From Palsa-504 sp963790065 (lineage in GTDB: Bacteria; Actinomycetota; Actinomycetes; Streptosporangiales; Streptosporangiaceae), in the NCBI GenBank assembly GCA_963790065.1, contig CAWBNK010000012.1:1-64000 (forward strand): DNA of 64,000 bases, in the 5' to 3' direction. A program made the translations under genes and the position numbers. How positions within the stretch are numbered: position 1 is the stretch's first letter; each line of letters opens with the position of its first letter. Below, in pieces: positions 50,553 through 60,169 of this stretch. The notes under the pieces were generated by a model that saw nothing but the letters and a program-made list of their open reading frames with translations, searched no databases and was not told the origin of the DNA.

Positions 50553-53219
50553 ATGCTCGAAGATCTTGACCCGGCCGAGACCCGCGAGTGGCTGGAAGCC
50601 CTCGACTCGGTGCTGGCCTTCGAGGGCGCGGACCGCGCCTTCTACCTGCTGGACGAGGTGACCGCCGAGGCCCGCCGCAAGGGGGCCCCGGTCCCCTACA
50701 GCGCCACGACGCCGTACCTGAACACGATCCTGCCGGCCTCCGAGGACCGGCTCAGTCCGCAGGATGAGGTCATCGACCACCGCATCCGGTCGCTGATCCG
50801 GTGGAACGCGCTGGCCATCGTGCTGCGCGCCAATGCGGAATCGTCCGAGCTAGGCGGGCACATCGCCAGCTTCCAGTCCGCGGCGACGCTGTACGAAGTG
50901 GGGTTCCAGCACTTCTTCCGGGGCGCGGACTCCGGCCACGGCGGCGGCGACCTGCTGTTCATCCAGGGGCACTCCTCGCCGGGCATCTACGCCCGGTCGT
51001 TCGTGGAGGGGCGGCTGACCGAGGAGCAGCTGACAAAGTTCCGGATGGAGGTCGACGGCGGCGGGCTGTCGTCCTACCCGCACCCGTGGCTCATGCCTGA
51101 CTACTGGCAGATGCCGACGGTGTCCATGGGCCTGGGCCCGATCATGGCCATCTACCAGGCCCGGTTCCTGAAGTACCTGGCCCACCGCGGGCTGGCCGAC
51201 ACCGCCAACCGGAAGGTCTGGGCGTTCCTCGGCGACGGGGAGACCGACGAGCCGGAGTCGCTGGGCGCCATCGCCATGGCCAGCCGGGAGAAGCTGGACA
51301 ACCTGATCTTCGTGGTCAACGCCAACCTGCAGCGGCTGGACGGCCCGGTGCGCGGCAACGGGAAGATCATCCAGGAGCTGGAGGGCATCTTCCGCGGCGC
51401 GGGCTGGAACGTGATCAAGGTGATCTGGGGCAGCGCCTGGGACCCGCTGATCGCCCGGGACACCAGCGGGCTGCTGCTGAAGCGGATGGAAGAGGCCGTC
51501 GACGGCGAGTACCAGGACTTCAAGTCCAAGGACGGCGCCTACGTACGGGAGAAGTTCTTCGGCAAGTACCCCGAGCTGGCCGAGATGGTGGCCGGGATGA
51601 CCGACGACGAGATCTGGGCGCTGAACCGCGGCGGCCACAACCCGGTCAAGGTGTACGCCGCCTACTCGGCCGCGGTGCGGCATACCGGCCAGCCCACCGT
51701 CATCCTGGCCAAGACGATCAAGGGCTACGGGATGGGCCAGTCCGGCGAGGGCCAGAACATCACCCACCAGCAGAAGCACATGGCCGACGCCGCGCTGGCC
51801 AGGTTCCGGGACCGGTTCAACCTGCCGCTGACCGACGAGCAGCTGAAGCAGCTGCCGTTCCTGCGGTTCGACGAGGGCAGCGAGGAGCTGGCCTACCTGC
51901 GGGAGCGGCGGGCCGCGCTGGGCGGGTATCTGCCTTCGCGACGGCGCCGGTCGACTCAGACGCTGGCCATTCCCGAGCTGTCGGCGTTCGGCGGGCAGCT
52001 GGGCGGGACGCCAGGCCGGGAGATCTCCACCACGATGGCGTTCGTGCGGATCCTCAACACGCTGCTGCGGGACAAGAACATCGGCCGGCACGTGGTGCCG
52101 ATCGTGCCCGACGAGTCCAGGACGTTCGGGATGGAGGGCATGTTCCGGCAGTACGGCATCTTCAGCCAGGTCGGGCAGCTGTACCAGCCGGAGGACGCCA
52201 ACCAGCTGATGTACTACCGGGAGGCGCCGGACGGGCAGATGCTGCAGGAGGGCATCAATGAGGCCGGCGCGATGTCGTCCTGGATCGCCGCGGCCACCGC
52301 CTACACCACCAGCGACGTGCAGATGATCCCGTTCTACATCTTCTACTCGATGTTCGGCTTCCAGCGGGTCATGGACCTGGCCTGGGCGGCCGGGGACTCG
52401 CGGGCGCGCGGCTTCCTGCTCGGCGGGACCTCGGGCCGGACCACGCTGAACGGCGAGGGGCTGCAGCACGAGGACGGGCACAGCCACGTGCTGTCCTCGG
52501 TCATCCCCAACTGCGTGTCCTACGACCCGACGTTCTCCTACGAGGTCGCGGTCATCATCCACGACGGGCTGCGGCGGATGGTGGCCGAGCAGGAGGACGT
52601 GTTCTTCTACGTCACGCTGATGAACGAGAACTACGAGCACCCGGCTCTGCCCGAGGGCGCCGAGGCCGGGATCCTGCGCGGTATGTACCTGCTGCGACCC
52701 GGGTTTTCCGGGTCTTCTGGTGGTCCGGCCGTGCAGCTGCTGGGCAGCGGGACCATCCTGCGGGAGGTGCTGGCCGGGGCGGACCTGCTGGCCTCGGATT
52801 ACGGCGTCTCGTGCGATGTGTGGAGCGCGACCAGCTTCACCGAGCTGCGGCGGGACGGGCTGGCCGCGGAGCGGTGGAACATGCTGCACCCGGAGGCCCC
52901 GCCGCGGCGTTCTTTCGTGGCGGAGTGCCTGGACGGGCGGCCGGGGCCGGTGGTCGCGGCGACCGACTACGTCCGGACGTACGCCGACCAGATCCGGCCG
53001 TTCGTGCCGGGACGGTACCAGGTGCTGGGGACCGACGGGTACGGGCGTTCGGACTACCGGCGCAACCTGCGGCGGTTCTTCGAGGTCGACCGGCACTACG
53101 TGGCCGTGGCCGCGCTGTCCTCGCTGGCTGCGGAGGGAGCGGTGCCTGCTTCGGCGGTGGCGGACGCGATCGCGCGGTACGGCGTCGACCCGGACAAGCC
53201 GGATCCGGCGCGTTCCTGA
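50553..53219 (+). CDS. aceE: Pyruvate dehydrogenase E1, homodimeric AceE type
   Basis: 888 aa E1 that decarboxylates pyruvate with TPP and acetylates the lipoyl group of E2. Seen: HISGHIASFQ-like GGHIASFQSAATLYEVGF near 100, the TPP/Mg motif GDGETDEPESLGAI near 228, HEDGHSHVLSS near 643 and the C-terminal ATDYVRTYADQIRPFVPG. In the TPP motif the usual N-C-N-L-Q reads NANLQ here. It is the first gene of the E1-E2-E3 operon; 32 bp separate it from E2. Confidence 0.96.
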   Translation: MLEDLDPAETREWLEALDSVLAFEGADRAFYLLDEVTAEARRKGAPVPYSATTPYLNTILPASEDRLSPQDEVIDHRIRSLIRWNALAIVLRANAESSELGGHIASFQSAATLYEVGFQHFFRGADSGHGGGDLLFIQGHSSPGIYARSFVEGRLTEEQLTKFRMEVDGGGLSSYPHPWLMPDYWQMPTVSMGLGPIMAIYQARFLKYLAHRGLADTANRKVWAFLGDGETDEPESLGAIAMASREKLDNLIFVVNANLQRLDGPVRGNGKIIQELEGIFRGAGWNVIKVIWGSAWDPLIARDTSGLLLKRMEEAVDGEYQDFKSKDGAYVREKFFGKYPELAEMVAGMTDDEIWALNRGGHNPVKVYAAYSAAVRHTGQPTVILAKTIKGYGMGQSGEGQNITHQQKHMADAALARFRDRFNLPLTDEQLKQLPFLRFDEGSEELAYLRERRAALGGYLPSRRRRSTQTLAIPELSAFGGQLGGTPGREISTTMAFVRILNTLLRDKNIGRHVVPIVPDESRTFGMEGMFRQYGIFSQVGQLYQPEDANQLMYYREAPDGQMLQEGINEAGAMSSWIAAATAYTTSDVQMIPFYIFYSMFGFQRVMDLAWAAGDSRARGFLLGGTSGRTTLNGEGLQHEDGHSHVLSSVIPNCVSYDPTFSYEVAVIIHDGLRRMVAEQEDVFFYVTLMNENYEHPALPEGAEAGILRGMYLLRPGFSGSSGGPAVQLLGSGTILREVLAGADLLASDYGVSCDVWSATSFTELRRDGLAAERWNMLHPEAPPRRSFVAECLDGRPGPVVAATDYVRTYADQIRPFVPGRYQVLGTDGYGRSDYRRNLRRFFEVDRHYVAVAALSSLAAEGAVPASAVADAIARYGVDPDKPDPARS

Positions 53220-53251
53220 TCTTTATCTTTTGATGAGCGAAGGGAGCGGCC

Positions 53252-54643
53252 GTGGCCGCTGCGACTGAAGTCAGCGTCCCGGACCTCGGCGACTTCGCCG
53301 ACGTGCCGGTCATCGAGATCCACGTCACGGCCGGGGACGTGGTCAACGCGGAGGACCCGCTGGTCACGCTGGAATCGGACAAGGCCACCATGGACGTGCC
53401 CTCCCCCGCCGCGGGCACCGTCCGCGAGCTGCGGGTCAAGGTGGGCAACCTGGTCAGCCGCGGATCGCCGCTCCTGCTGCTGGACACTGGGGGCACGAAC
53501 GCGGCGCCGCCGGAGCCGATCGAGCAGCAGGAGCCGCGCGGGCAGCAGGCGGCGGACCCGGTGGCGGCGGCGCAGGAGCCGGCCCGGCGTTCGGCTGCCT
53601 CTGCGACGCCCCCGGTGGCCGAGGGCGGCCCGCCGGTGACGGCTACGGCAGCCGCGGTCCCTGGGGCAGTCGGCCCCGCGGCGGTCCCTGACGGGGCCGG
53701 GGCTGGGGCGGCGGACTTTGACGGGGTGCACGCGGGGCCGGGGGCGCGGCGGCTGGCGCGTGAGCTGGGCGTGGACCTCACCGCGGTGTCCGGGAGCGGG
53801 CCGAAGGGCCGGATCACCAAGGACGACGTGATCGCGGACGTGCGCGGGCCCGCGGCCGGGGGTGCCGTGGCTGCTCAGGCCGCGGCTCCGGCTGCTGCGG
53901 CGGGGGCCGGGATCCCTGAGGTGCCCGCGCAGGACTTCTCGAAGTTCGGCCCGGTCGAGGTGCGGCCGCTGACTCGCATCCAGCGGCTGTCCGGTCCCGC
54001 CCTGCACCGGTCGTGGCTGAACATCCCGCACGTCACGCACAACGACGAGGCCGACATCACCGACCTGGACGCCTACCGGCGGGAGCTGGACGCCGCGGCC
54101 AAGGCGGAGGGGTACCGGGTGACGCTGCTGGCCTTCCTGTTGAAGGCGTCGGTGTCGGCGCTGCGCGAGTTCGGTAAGTTCAACAGCTCGCTGACCCCGG
54201 AGAAGGACGCGCTGATCTACAAGAGCTACTACCACCTGGGCGTGGCGGTCGACACGCCCGACGGCCTGGTGGTGCCGGTGATCCGCGACGTCGACAAGAA
54301 GGGCATCAGGGAGCTCAGCCGGGAGCTCGGCGCGGTCTCGGCCCGGGCCCGGGAAGGCAAGCTGGCCCTGTCCGATCTGCAGGGGGCCAGCTTCACCATC
54401 TCCAGCCTGGGCGGCATCGGCGGGACCAGCTTCACGCCCATCGTCAACGCCCCCGAGGTGGCCATCCTGGGCGTGGTCCGGGCCAAGACCGCCCCGGTGT
54501 GGGACGGGTCGGCGTTCGTGCCCCGGCTGATGCTGCCGATCTCGCTGTCCTACGACCACCGGGTCATCGACGGGGCGCTGGCCGCGCGGTTCGCCCGGTA
54601 CCTGTGCCAGCTGCTGGAAGACATCCGCGGGCTGCTGCTTTAA
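53252..54643 (+). CDS. aceF: Dihydrolipoamide acetyltransferase (PDH E2), single lipoyl domain
   Basis: 463 aa E2. One lipoyl domain (residues 5-80) with the lipoylated Lys in ESDKATMDVP near 47, an Ala/Pro linker (about 85-150), a peripheral-subunit-binding domain (GPGARRLARELGVDLTAVSG, about 160-195) and the catalytic domain ending with SYDHRVIDGALAARF near 434 that holds the His/Asp pair. GTG start with AGGGAG upstream. It forms the core that binds E1 and E3 from the flanking genes. Confidence 0.95.
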   Translation: MAAATEVSVPDLGDFADVPVIEIHVTAGDVVNAEDPLVTLESDKATMDVPSPAAGTVRELRVKVGNLVSRGSPLLLLDTGGTNAAPPEPIEQQEPRGQQAADPVAAAQEPARRSAASATPPVAEGGPPVTATAAAVPGAVGPAAVPDGAGAGAADFDGVHAGPGARRLARELGVDLTAVSGSGPKGRITKDDVIADVRGPAAGGAVAAQAAAPAAAAGAGIPEVPAQDFSKFGPVEVRPLTRIQRLSGPALHRSWLNIPHVTHNDEADITDLDAYRRELDAAAKAEGYRVTLLAFLLKASVSALREFGKFNSSLTPEKDALIYKSYYHLGVAVDTPDGLVVPVIRDVDKKGIRELSRELGAVSARAREGKLALSDLQGASFTISSLGGIGGTSFTPIVNAPEVAILGVVRAKTAPVWDGSAFVPRLMLPISLSYDHRVIDGALAARFARYLCQLLEDIRGLLL

Positions 54644-54668
54644 CATCCTCCCCTTCCTGGAGCCTGAC

Positions 54669-56756
54669 GTGGACATCCGCATCCCCGACATCGGCGACTT
54701 CTCCGGCGTCCCGGTCATCGAAGTGCATGTGGCTCCCGGCGACACCGTGGCCGCCGAGGACCCGCTGGTCACCCTGGAATCGGATAAGGCCACGATGGAC
54801 ATCCCCGCGCCCGCCGCGGGAACCGTCAGCGAGGTCCTCCTCCGGGTGGGCGACCGGGTGTCGGCCGGCGACCTGGTGGTCCGGCTGGAGGGTCCGGAGA
54901 CCGCTGCGGCCGGGCCGGCGCGGGAGCACTTCAGCGAGGATGCCGCCGAGGAGCCGGCTGAGCCGCCCAGCTACGGCTCGCCGAGCGGGGTGTACGAGGT
55001 CCTCGAGGTGGCGGTCCCCGACCTGGGCGACTTCGCCGACGTGCCGGTGATCGAGGTGCACGTGGCTCCCGGCGACGCGGTGGCCGCGGAGGACCCGCTG
55101 ATCACGCTGGAGTCCGACAAGGCCACCATGGACATCCCGGCCCCGGTGGCCGGGACCATAACCGGCGTCCGGGTCTCCGTCGGCGACCGGGTCTCGGCCG
55201 GCCATCTCATCGCCGACCTGCGAACCGGGGACACGACTGTGCCCGAGGCGGCGGCGGCTGCCGCCTCGGCGGCGGCGCCGGCGCCGGCTCCGGCGGCGGC
55301 ACCGGCGGCGGCGGCTCAGGTCTCTGGGCGGGATGTGGCGCCCGGCGACCTCACCACGGAGGTGCTGGTCCTGGGGGCCGGGCCGGGCGGGTACACGGCC
55401 GCGTTCCGGGCCGCCGACCTGGGCAAGAAGGTGGTGCTCGTCGACAGCGGGGCGACGCTGGGCGGGGTCTGCCTCAACGTCGGCTGTATCCCGTCCAAGG
55501 CCCTGCTGCACGCGGCCAGGGTGATCGCCGAGACCAAGGAGATGAGCGAGCACGGCATCACGTTCGGCGCCCCGGCGATCGACGTGGACAAGCTGCGGGC
55601 CTGGAAGGACGGCGTGGTCGGGCGGCTCACCGGCGGGCTGGCCGGGCTGGCCAGGCAGCGCAAGGTCACCACCATCCGCGGCTACGGCCGGTTCAGCTCA
55701 CCGCACCAGGTACGGGTCGAGCTGGCCGAGGGCGGCAGCACGGCCGTCGACTTCGAGCAGGCCATCATCGCGGCCGGCTCCGAGCCGCTGACGCTGCCGT
55801 TCATCCCGGCCGATGACCCGCGGATCATCGACTCCACCGGCGCGCTGGAGATGGCCGGCGTGCCCGAGCGGCTGCTCGTCCTGGGCGGCGGGATCATCGG
55901 GCTGGAGATGGCCACCGTCTACCACGAGCTCGGCGCCAAGGTCACCATCGTCGAGCTGATGGACCAGCTCATCCCGGGCGCCGACAAGGACCTGATCAAC
56001 CCGCTGGCCAAGCGGGTCGGGCGGCTGTACGAGAACATCTACCTGAAGACCAGGGTGACCGACGTCCAGGCCCGGCCCGAAGGCCTGGTGGTGTCGTTCG
56101 ACGGCCCGAAGGCGCCCGCGACAGACACCTTCGACCGGATCCTGGTCGCCGTGGGCCGCCGCCCCAACGGCCAGCTGATCGGCGCCGAGAACGCGGGCGT
56201 CACGGTCGACGAGCGCGGCTTCATCGCGGTGGACAAGCAGTTGCGGACCAACGTGCCGCACATCTACGCCATCGGCGACGTCATCGGGCAGCCCATGCTG
56301 GCGCACAAGGCCATGCACGAGGCCAAGGTCGCCGCCGAGGTGATCGCGGGCAAGACCAGCTACTTCGACGCCCGCGTCATCCCGTCGGTGGCCTATACCG
56401 ATCCCGAGGTGGCCTGGGCCGGGACCACGGAGACCGAGGCCCGGGCGGCGGGCGTCATGTACGGCAAGGGCGTCTTCCCCTGGGCGGCCAGCGGCCGCTC
56501 GCTGTCCCTGGGCCGGTCCGAGGGCCTGACCAAGGTGCTGTTCGACCAGGCGAGCGGCCGGGTCATCGGCTGCGGGATCGTCGGGCCTTCTGCGGGTGAC
56601 CTGATCGCCGAGGCGGCGCTGGCCATCGAGATGGGAGCCGACGCCGCCGACATCGGCCTGACCATCCACCCGCATCCCACGTTGTCGGAGACCATAGCTA
56701 TGGCCGCCGAGGCGTTCGAGGGCACGATCACCGACCTCTACCTCCCCCGCCGGTAG
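54669..56756 (+). CDS. lpdA: Dihydrolipoamide dehydrogenase (PDH E3) with two N-terminal lipoyl domains
   Basis: 695 aa E3. Two lipoyl domains precede the flavoenzyme: residues 1-78 and about 115-190, each with ESDKATMDIP (Lys near 40 and 151). A 40-residue Ala/Pro linker follows. The E3 core shows LGAGPGGYTAAFRAADLG (FAD), the redox pair GGVCLNVGCIPSKAL near 267-276, a second dinucleotide fold LVLGGGIIGLEMA and the base HPHPTLSE near 667. The second lipoyl domain is nearly the same as that in E2 (PDLGDFADVPVIE), suggesting recent duplication. Lipoyl-E3 fusions are known; two domains are unusual. Confidence 0.95.
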   Translation: MDIRIPDIGDFSGVPVIEVHVAPGDTVAAEDPLVTLESDKATMDIPAPAAGTVSEVLLRVGDRVSAGDLVVRLEGPETAAAGPAREHFSEDAAEEPAEPPSYGSPSGVYEVLEVAVPDLGDFADVPVIEVHVAPGDAVAAEDPLITLESDKATMDIPAPVAGTITGVRVSVGDRVSAGHLIADLRTGDTTVPEAAAAAASAAAPAPAPAAAPAAAAQVSGRDVAPGDLTTEVLVLGAGPGGYTAAFRAADLGKKVVLVDSGATLGGVCLNVGCIPSKALLHAARVIAETKEMSEHGITFGAPAIDVDKLRAWKDGVVGRLTGGLAGLARQRKVTTIRGYGRFSSPHQVRVELAEGGSTAVDFEQAIIAAGSEPLTLPFIPADDPRIIDSTGALEMAGVPERLLVLGGGIIGLEMATVYHELGAKVTIVELMDQLIPGADKDLINPLAKRVGRLYENIYLKTRVTDVQARPEGLVVSFDGPKAPATDTFDRILVAVGRRPNGQLIGAENAGVTVDERGFIAVDKQLRTNVPHIYAIGDVIGQPMLAHKAMHEAKVAAEVIAGKTSYFDARVIPSVAYTDPEVAWAGTTETEARAAGVMYGKGVFPWAASGRSLSLGRSEGLTKVLFDQASGRVIGCGIVGPSAGDLIAEAALAIEMGADAADIGLTIHPHPTLSETIAMAAEAFEGTITDLYLPRR

Positions 56757-56774
56757 CCGCTGCTCCGCCAGGAA

Positions 56775-56828
56775 CATCGAAACTGGGCAGGGGCGGGTGA
56801 GCTGGAAGGGGCTCACGGGCAGACTGGG
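56775..56828 (+). repeat. Dispersed repeat family C, copy 2
   Basis: atcgaaactgggcaggggc, gggtgagctgg and aggggctcacgggcaga match 28881-28935. It lies in the 111-bp gap after the E3 gene. No tandem expansion is seen here. Confidence 0.6.
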
Positions 56829-56867
56829 TCGCCCGGGACGGTTTATGAGGAATGCGTTGGGTGAGCG

Positions 56868-57083
56868 GTGACGTCGGACGATCGCGGGCAGCCGCCGGAC
56901 AGCGAGGGCTGGGGCAAGCTCGGCGGGCAGCCGGGGCTGTGCCTGGACTGCCAGCACGCCGGGCTGAACGAGACGCGCCGGGGTACGGCCTACCTGCGGT
57001 GCCTGCGGGCCAGCTGGGATGAACGGCTGGTCCGGTATCCGCGGCTTCCGGTGAGCGAGTGCGTGGGGTTCGAGGCGCGATGA
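56868..57083 (+). CDS. Small conserved four-Cys protein
   Basis: 71 aa protein from a GTG: CLDCQHAGLNETRRGTAYLR, then CLRASWDERLVRYPRLPVSEC. The C-x2-C plus two later Cys and the RYPRLPV segment match a widespread small actinobacterial family of unknown function, possibly a zinc ribbon. Start uncertain by a few codons. The next gene begins 50 bp later. Confidence 0.7.
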   Translation: MTSDDRGQPPDSEGWGKLGGQPGLCLDCQHAGLNETRRGTAYLRCLRASWDERLVRYPRLPVSECVGFEAR

Positions 57084-57133
57084 CCTCATCGGCGGGTGGG
57101 CAGCGGGCGCGGGGACGGCAGTAGGCTCGGCGG

Positions 57134-57631
57134 GTGGCTCTTACCGTGCGGGCGGCGGCGCCCGGGGACCTGGTCGGGCTGCGAGCCATCGAGTTCTCCG
57201 GCGAGGCAATGTTCCGGCGGATCGGGATCGTCTTCCCGCCCGGCCCGGCGACCGTCGAGACGGCGATCGCCGAGGGCGCGGACGTCTTCGTGGCCGGCGA
57301 CCCGCCGGTCGGCTTCGCCGCGGTCATCGAGATGGACGGGCATCCGCATCTGGAGCAGATCTCGGTGCGGGCCAGCCAGGGCCGGAAGGGAATCGGGAGC
57401 CTGCTGCTGGACGACGTCGTAGGCAGGTTCGGCCCGGGGCTGACACTGCTCACGTTCCGGGACGTGCCGTGGAACGGGCCCTGGTACCTGCGGCACGGGT
57501 TTGCCGAACTGCCCGAGCCGGAGTGGGGACCGCAACTGCGGGCGCACTGGCAGGCCGAGATCGACGCGGGACTGCACGAGCTGGGACCCCGGCTGGTGAT
57601 GTACCACCCCGGCGCCGGACGGGCAGGATGA
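57134..57631 (+). CDS. GNAT acetyltransferase
   Basis: 165 aa N-acetyltransferase. Seen: LTVRAAAPGDLVGLRAIE at the start, LEQISVRASQGRKGIGSLLLD as the acetyl-CoA loop (QGRKGIG) near 84 and WYLRHGFAELPEPEWGP at the end, a form typical of this single-domain subgroup. GTG 57134 start. It is followed 7 bp later by a DUF1810 gene on the same strand. Confidence 0.88.
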   Translation: MALTVRAAAPGDLVGLRAIEFSGEAMFRRIGIVFPPGPATVETAIAEGADVFVAGDPPVGFAAVIEMDGHPHLEQISVRASQGRKGIGSLLLDDVVGRFGPGLTLLTFRDVPWNGPWYLRHGFAELPEPEWGPQLRAHWQAEIDAGLHELGPRLVMYHPGAGRAG

Positions 57632-57638
57632 ACGGGAT

Positions 57639-58070
57639 ATGACCACCGGCGACGTGTATGACCTGCAGCGGTTCGTGGCGGCTCAGGACGCCGGAGGCAC
57701 CTACGATCGCGCCGCCGCCGAACTGCGCGCGGGCCGCAAGACCAGCCACTGGATGTGGTTCATCTTCCCGCAGATCGCGGGCCTGGGTTACAGCCCGATG
57801 GCCCAGGCCTACGCGATCAACTCGCTGGCCGAGGCTCGCGCCTACCTGGCGGATCCGGTGCTCGGCGCCCGGCTCACCGAGTGCGCCGGGATCCTGACCC
57901 GGGTGCCGGGACGCACTGCGGAGCAGATCTTCGGCGAGGTCGACGCGATGAAGCTGCGCTCCTCGGTCACGCTGTTCATGCACGCCGCGCCCGGCGAGCC
58001 CGTGTTCCGGCAGGTCCTCGATCAGTACTTCGACGGGATCCCCGATCCCGCGACCGAGCAGCGCCTCTGA
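57639..58070 (+). CDS. DUF1810 family protein
   Basis: 143 aa protein of the DUF1810 family, seen from YDLQRFVAAQDAGGTYDRA, the family hallmark KTSHWMWFIFPQIAGLG near 38 and MKLRSSVTLFMHA near 107. The family is small, soluble and of unknown function. ATG 57639 follows GGATGAACGGGAT; 7 bp from the GNAT stop. Confidence 0.9.
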   Translation: MTTGDVYDLQRFVAAQDAGGTYDRAAAELRAGRKTSHWMWFIFPQIAGLGYSPMAQAYAINSLAEARAYLADPVLGARLTECAGILTRVPGRTAEQIFGEVDAMKLRSSVTLFMHAAPGEPVFRQVLDQYFDGIPDPATEQRL

Positions 58071-58118
58071 CCTCAGGCCGGGTGTACAGGGCATGCTTGC
58101 CCTCATGGCACGAAGGGC

Positions 58119-60160
58119 ATGGCGGTGGGCATGAGCGTGACCGAGGAACTGATCGGGCGGTCGAACCGCCTGGGCGCCGATCCGCGGAATACGAACTACG
58201 CCGGGGGCAACGCCTCGGCCAAGGGGACCGCGATCGACCCGGTGACCGGCCAGGACGTCGAGCTGCTGTGGGTCAAGGGCTCGGGCGGGGACCTGGGCAC
58301 GCTGACGACGGCGGGGCTGGCCGTGCTGCGGCTGGACCGGCTGCGCGCGCTGGTGGACGTCTACCCGGGCGTGGACCGGGAGGACGAGATGGTGGCGGCG
58401 TTCGATTACTGCCTGCATGGCAAAGGCGAGGCAGCGCCGTCGATCGACACTGCGATGCACGGGCTGGTCGATGCACCGCACGTGGACCACCTGCACCCGG
58501 ACTCGGGAATCGCGCTGGCCACGGCGGCGGATGGGGAGGAGCTGACCGCGCGGTGCTTCGGCGACCGGGTGGCGTGGGTGCCGTGGCGGCGGCCCGGGTT
58601 CCAGCTGGGCCTGGACATCGCCGCCATCGCCGCGGCCCACCCGCAGGCCATCGGGGTCATCTTGGGCGGGCACGGGATCACCGCGTGGGGCGCGACCAGC
58701 GAGCAATGTGAGGCGCGGTCGCTGGAGATCATCCGCACCGCGACGCAGTTCGTTGCGGAGAACGGGAAGCCGGATCCGTTCGGCCAAATTATCCCGGAGT
58801 ACGGGCCGCTGCCCGAGGCCGGCGGCACGCCCGCGCGGCCGAACTGGCCCCGGTCATCCGCGGCCTCGCCTCGACCGACCGGCCCCAGGTCGGGCACTAC
58901 ACCGACAGCGGCACGGTGCTCGACTTCATCGCGCGGGCCGAGCATCCGCGGCTGGCCGGGCTGGGCACTTCCTGCCCGGACCACTTCCTGCGCACCAAGG
59001 TCCGGCCGATGGTGCTCGACCTGCCGCCGGACGCGCCGCTGGCCGGCGTGGTGGCCCGGCTGAAGGAACTGCACGCGGCGTACCGGGCGGATTATGCCGC
59101 CTACTACCGGCGGCACGCCGGGCCGGGCACGCCGCCCATGCGGGGCGCGGATCCGGCGATCGTGCTGGTGCCAGGGATCGGGATGTTCAGCTACGGGGCG
59201 AACAAGCAGACCGCGCGGGTGGCCGGGGAGTTCTACGTCAACGCGATCAACGTGATGCGCGGCGCCGAGGCCATCTCCGCGTACGCGCCGATCGGCGAGG
59301 CGGAGAAGTTCCGGATCGAGTACTGGACCCTGGAGGAGGCCAAGCTGGCCCGGCTGCCCCGGCCCAGGCCGCTGGCCACCCGGATCGCGCTGGTCACCGG
59401 GGCCGGATCGGGGATCGGCCGGGCCATCGCGCTGCGGCTGGCCGCCGAGGGCGCGTGCGTGCTGGTCGGCGACCGGGATGCCGGCAGCGCGGCCGCGGTG
59501 GCGGCCGAGATCGGCGGCGCCGACGTGGCGGTCCCGTTCACGGCGGACGTGACGGACGAGGACCAGGTGGCGGCGGCGGTGGCCGCCGCGGCACTGGCGT
59601 TCGGCGGCGTGGACCTGGTAGTCAACAACGCCGGCCTGTCGATCTCCAAGCCGCTGACCGAGACCACGGTCGCGGACTGGGACCGGCAGCACGACGTGAT
59701 GGCCCGCGGGTCGTTCCTGGTCTCCCGGGAGGCCGCCCGGGCCATGAAGGCCCAGGGCATGGGCGGCAACATCGTCTACATCTGCAGCAAGAACAGCGTG
59801 TTCGCCGGGCCGGACAACGTGGCCTACGGCGCGGCCAAGGCCGACCAGGCGCACCAGGTCCGGCTGCTGGCCGCCGAGCTCGGCGGGGACGGCATCCGGG
59901 TCAACGGGATCAACCCGGACGGCGTGGTCCGCGGCTCGGGCATCTTCGCCGGCGGCTGGGGTGCCCAGCGCGCCGCGGTCTACGGCGTGCCCGAACAGGA
60001 CCTGGGCGCCTTTTACGCCCAGCGCACCCTGCTCAAGCGGGAGGTACTGCCCGACCACGTGGCCGCGGCGGTGTTCGCACTGACCAGCGGTGACCTGTCC
60101 CAGACCACCGGACTGCACATCCCGGTCGACTCCGGGGTGGCCGCCGCGTTCCTGCGCTGA
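58119..60160 (+). CDS. Bifunctional class II aldolase / short-chain dehydrogenase, frameshift near 58825
   Basis: Fusion of the RhaD/YuxG type, expected near 680 aa. N-terminal aldolase: NTNYAGGNASAKG, VKGSGGDLGTL, zinc ligands in HVDHLHPDSG and GGHGITAWG. C-terminal SDR: cofactor loop VTGAGSGIGRAIAL, NNAGLSISKPLTE and YGAAKADQAH with the catalytic Tyr/Lys. Between PLPEAGGT and GTVLDFIARAEHPRL the frame changes; the neighbouring frame reads AELAPVIRGLASTDRPQVG, so one base near 58815-58835 is at issue. It could be rhamnulose-phosphate aldolase/lactaldehyde dehydrogenase or related; no rhamnose genes are nearby. ATG 58131 is an alternative start. Confidence 0.87.
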
Positions 60161-60169
60161 CGTTTCCTG

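Noticed and set aside
50850..53096. 748-codon minus-strand frame opposite aceE
   Set aside because: Shadow of a strongly conserved enzyme gene; no recognisable domain.
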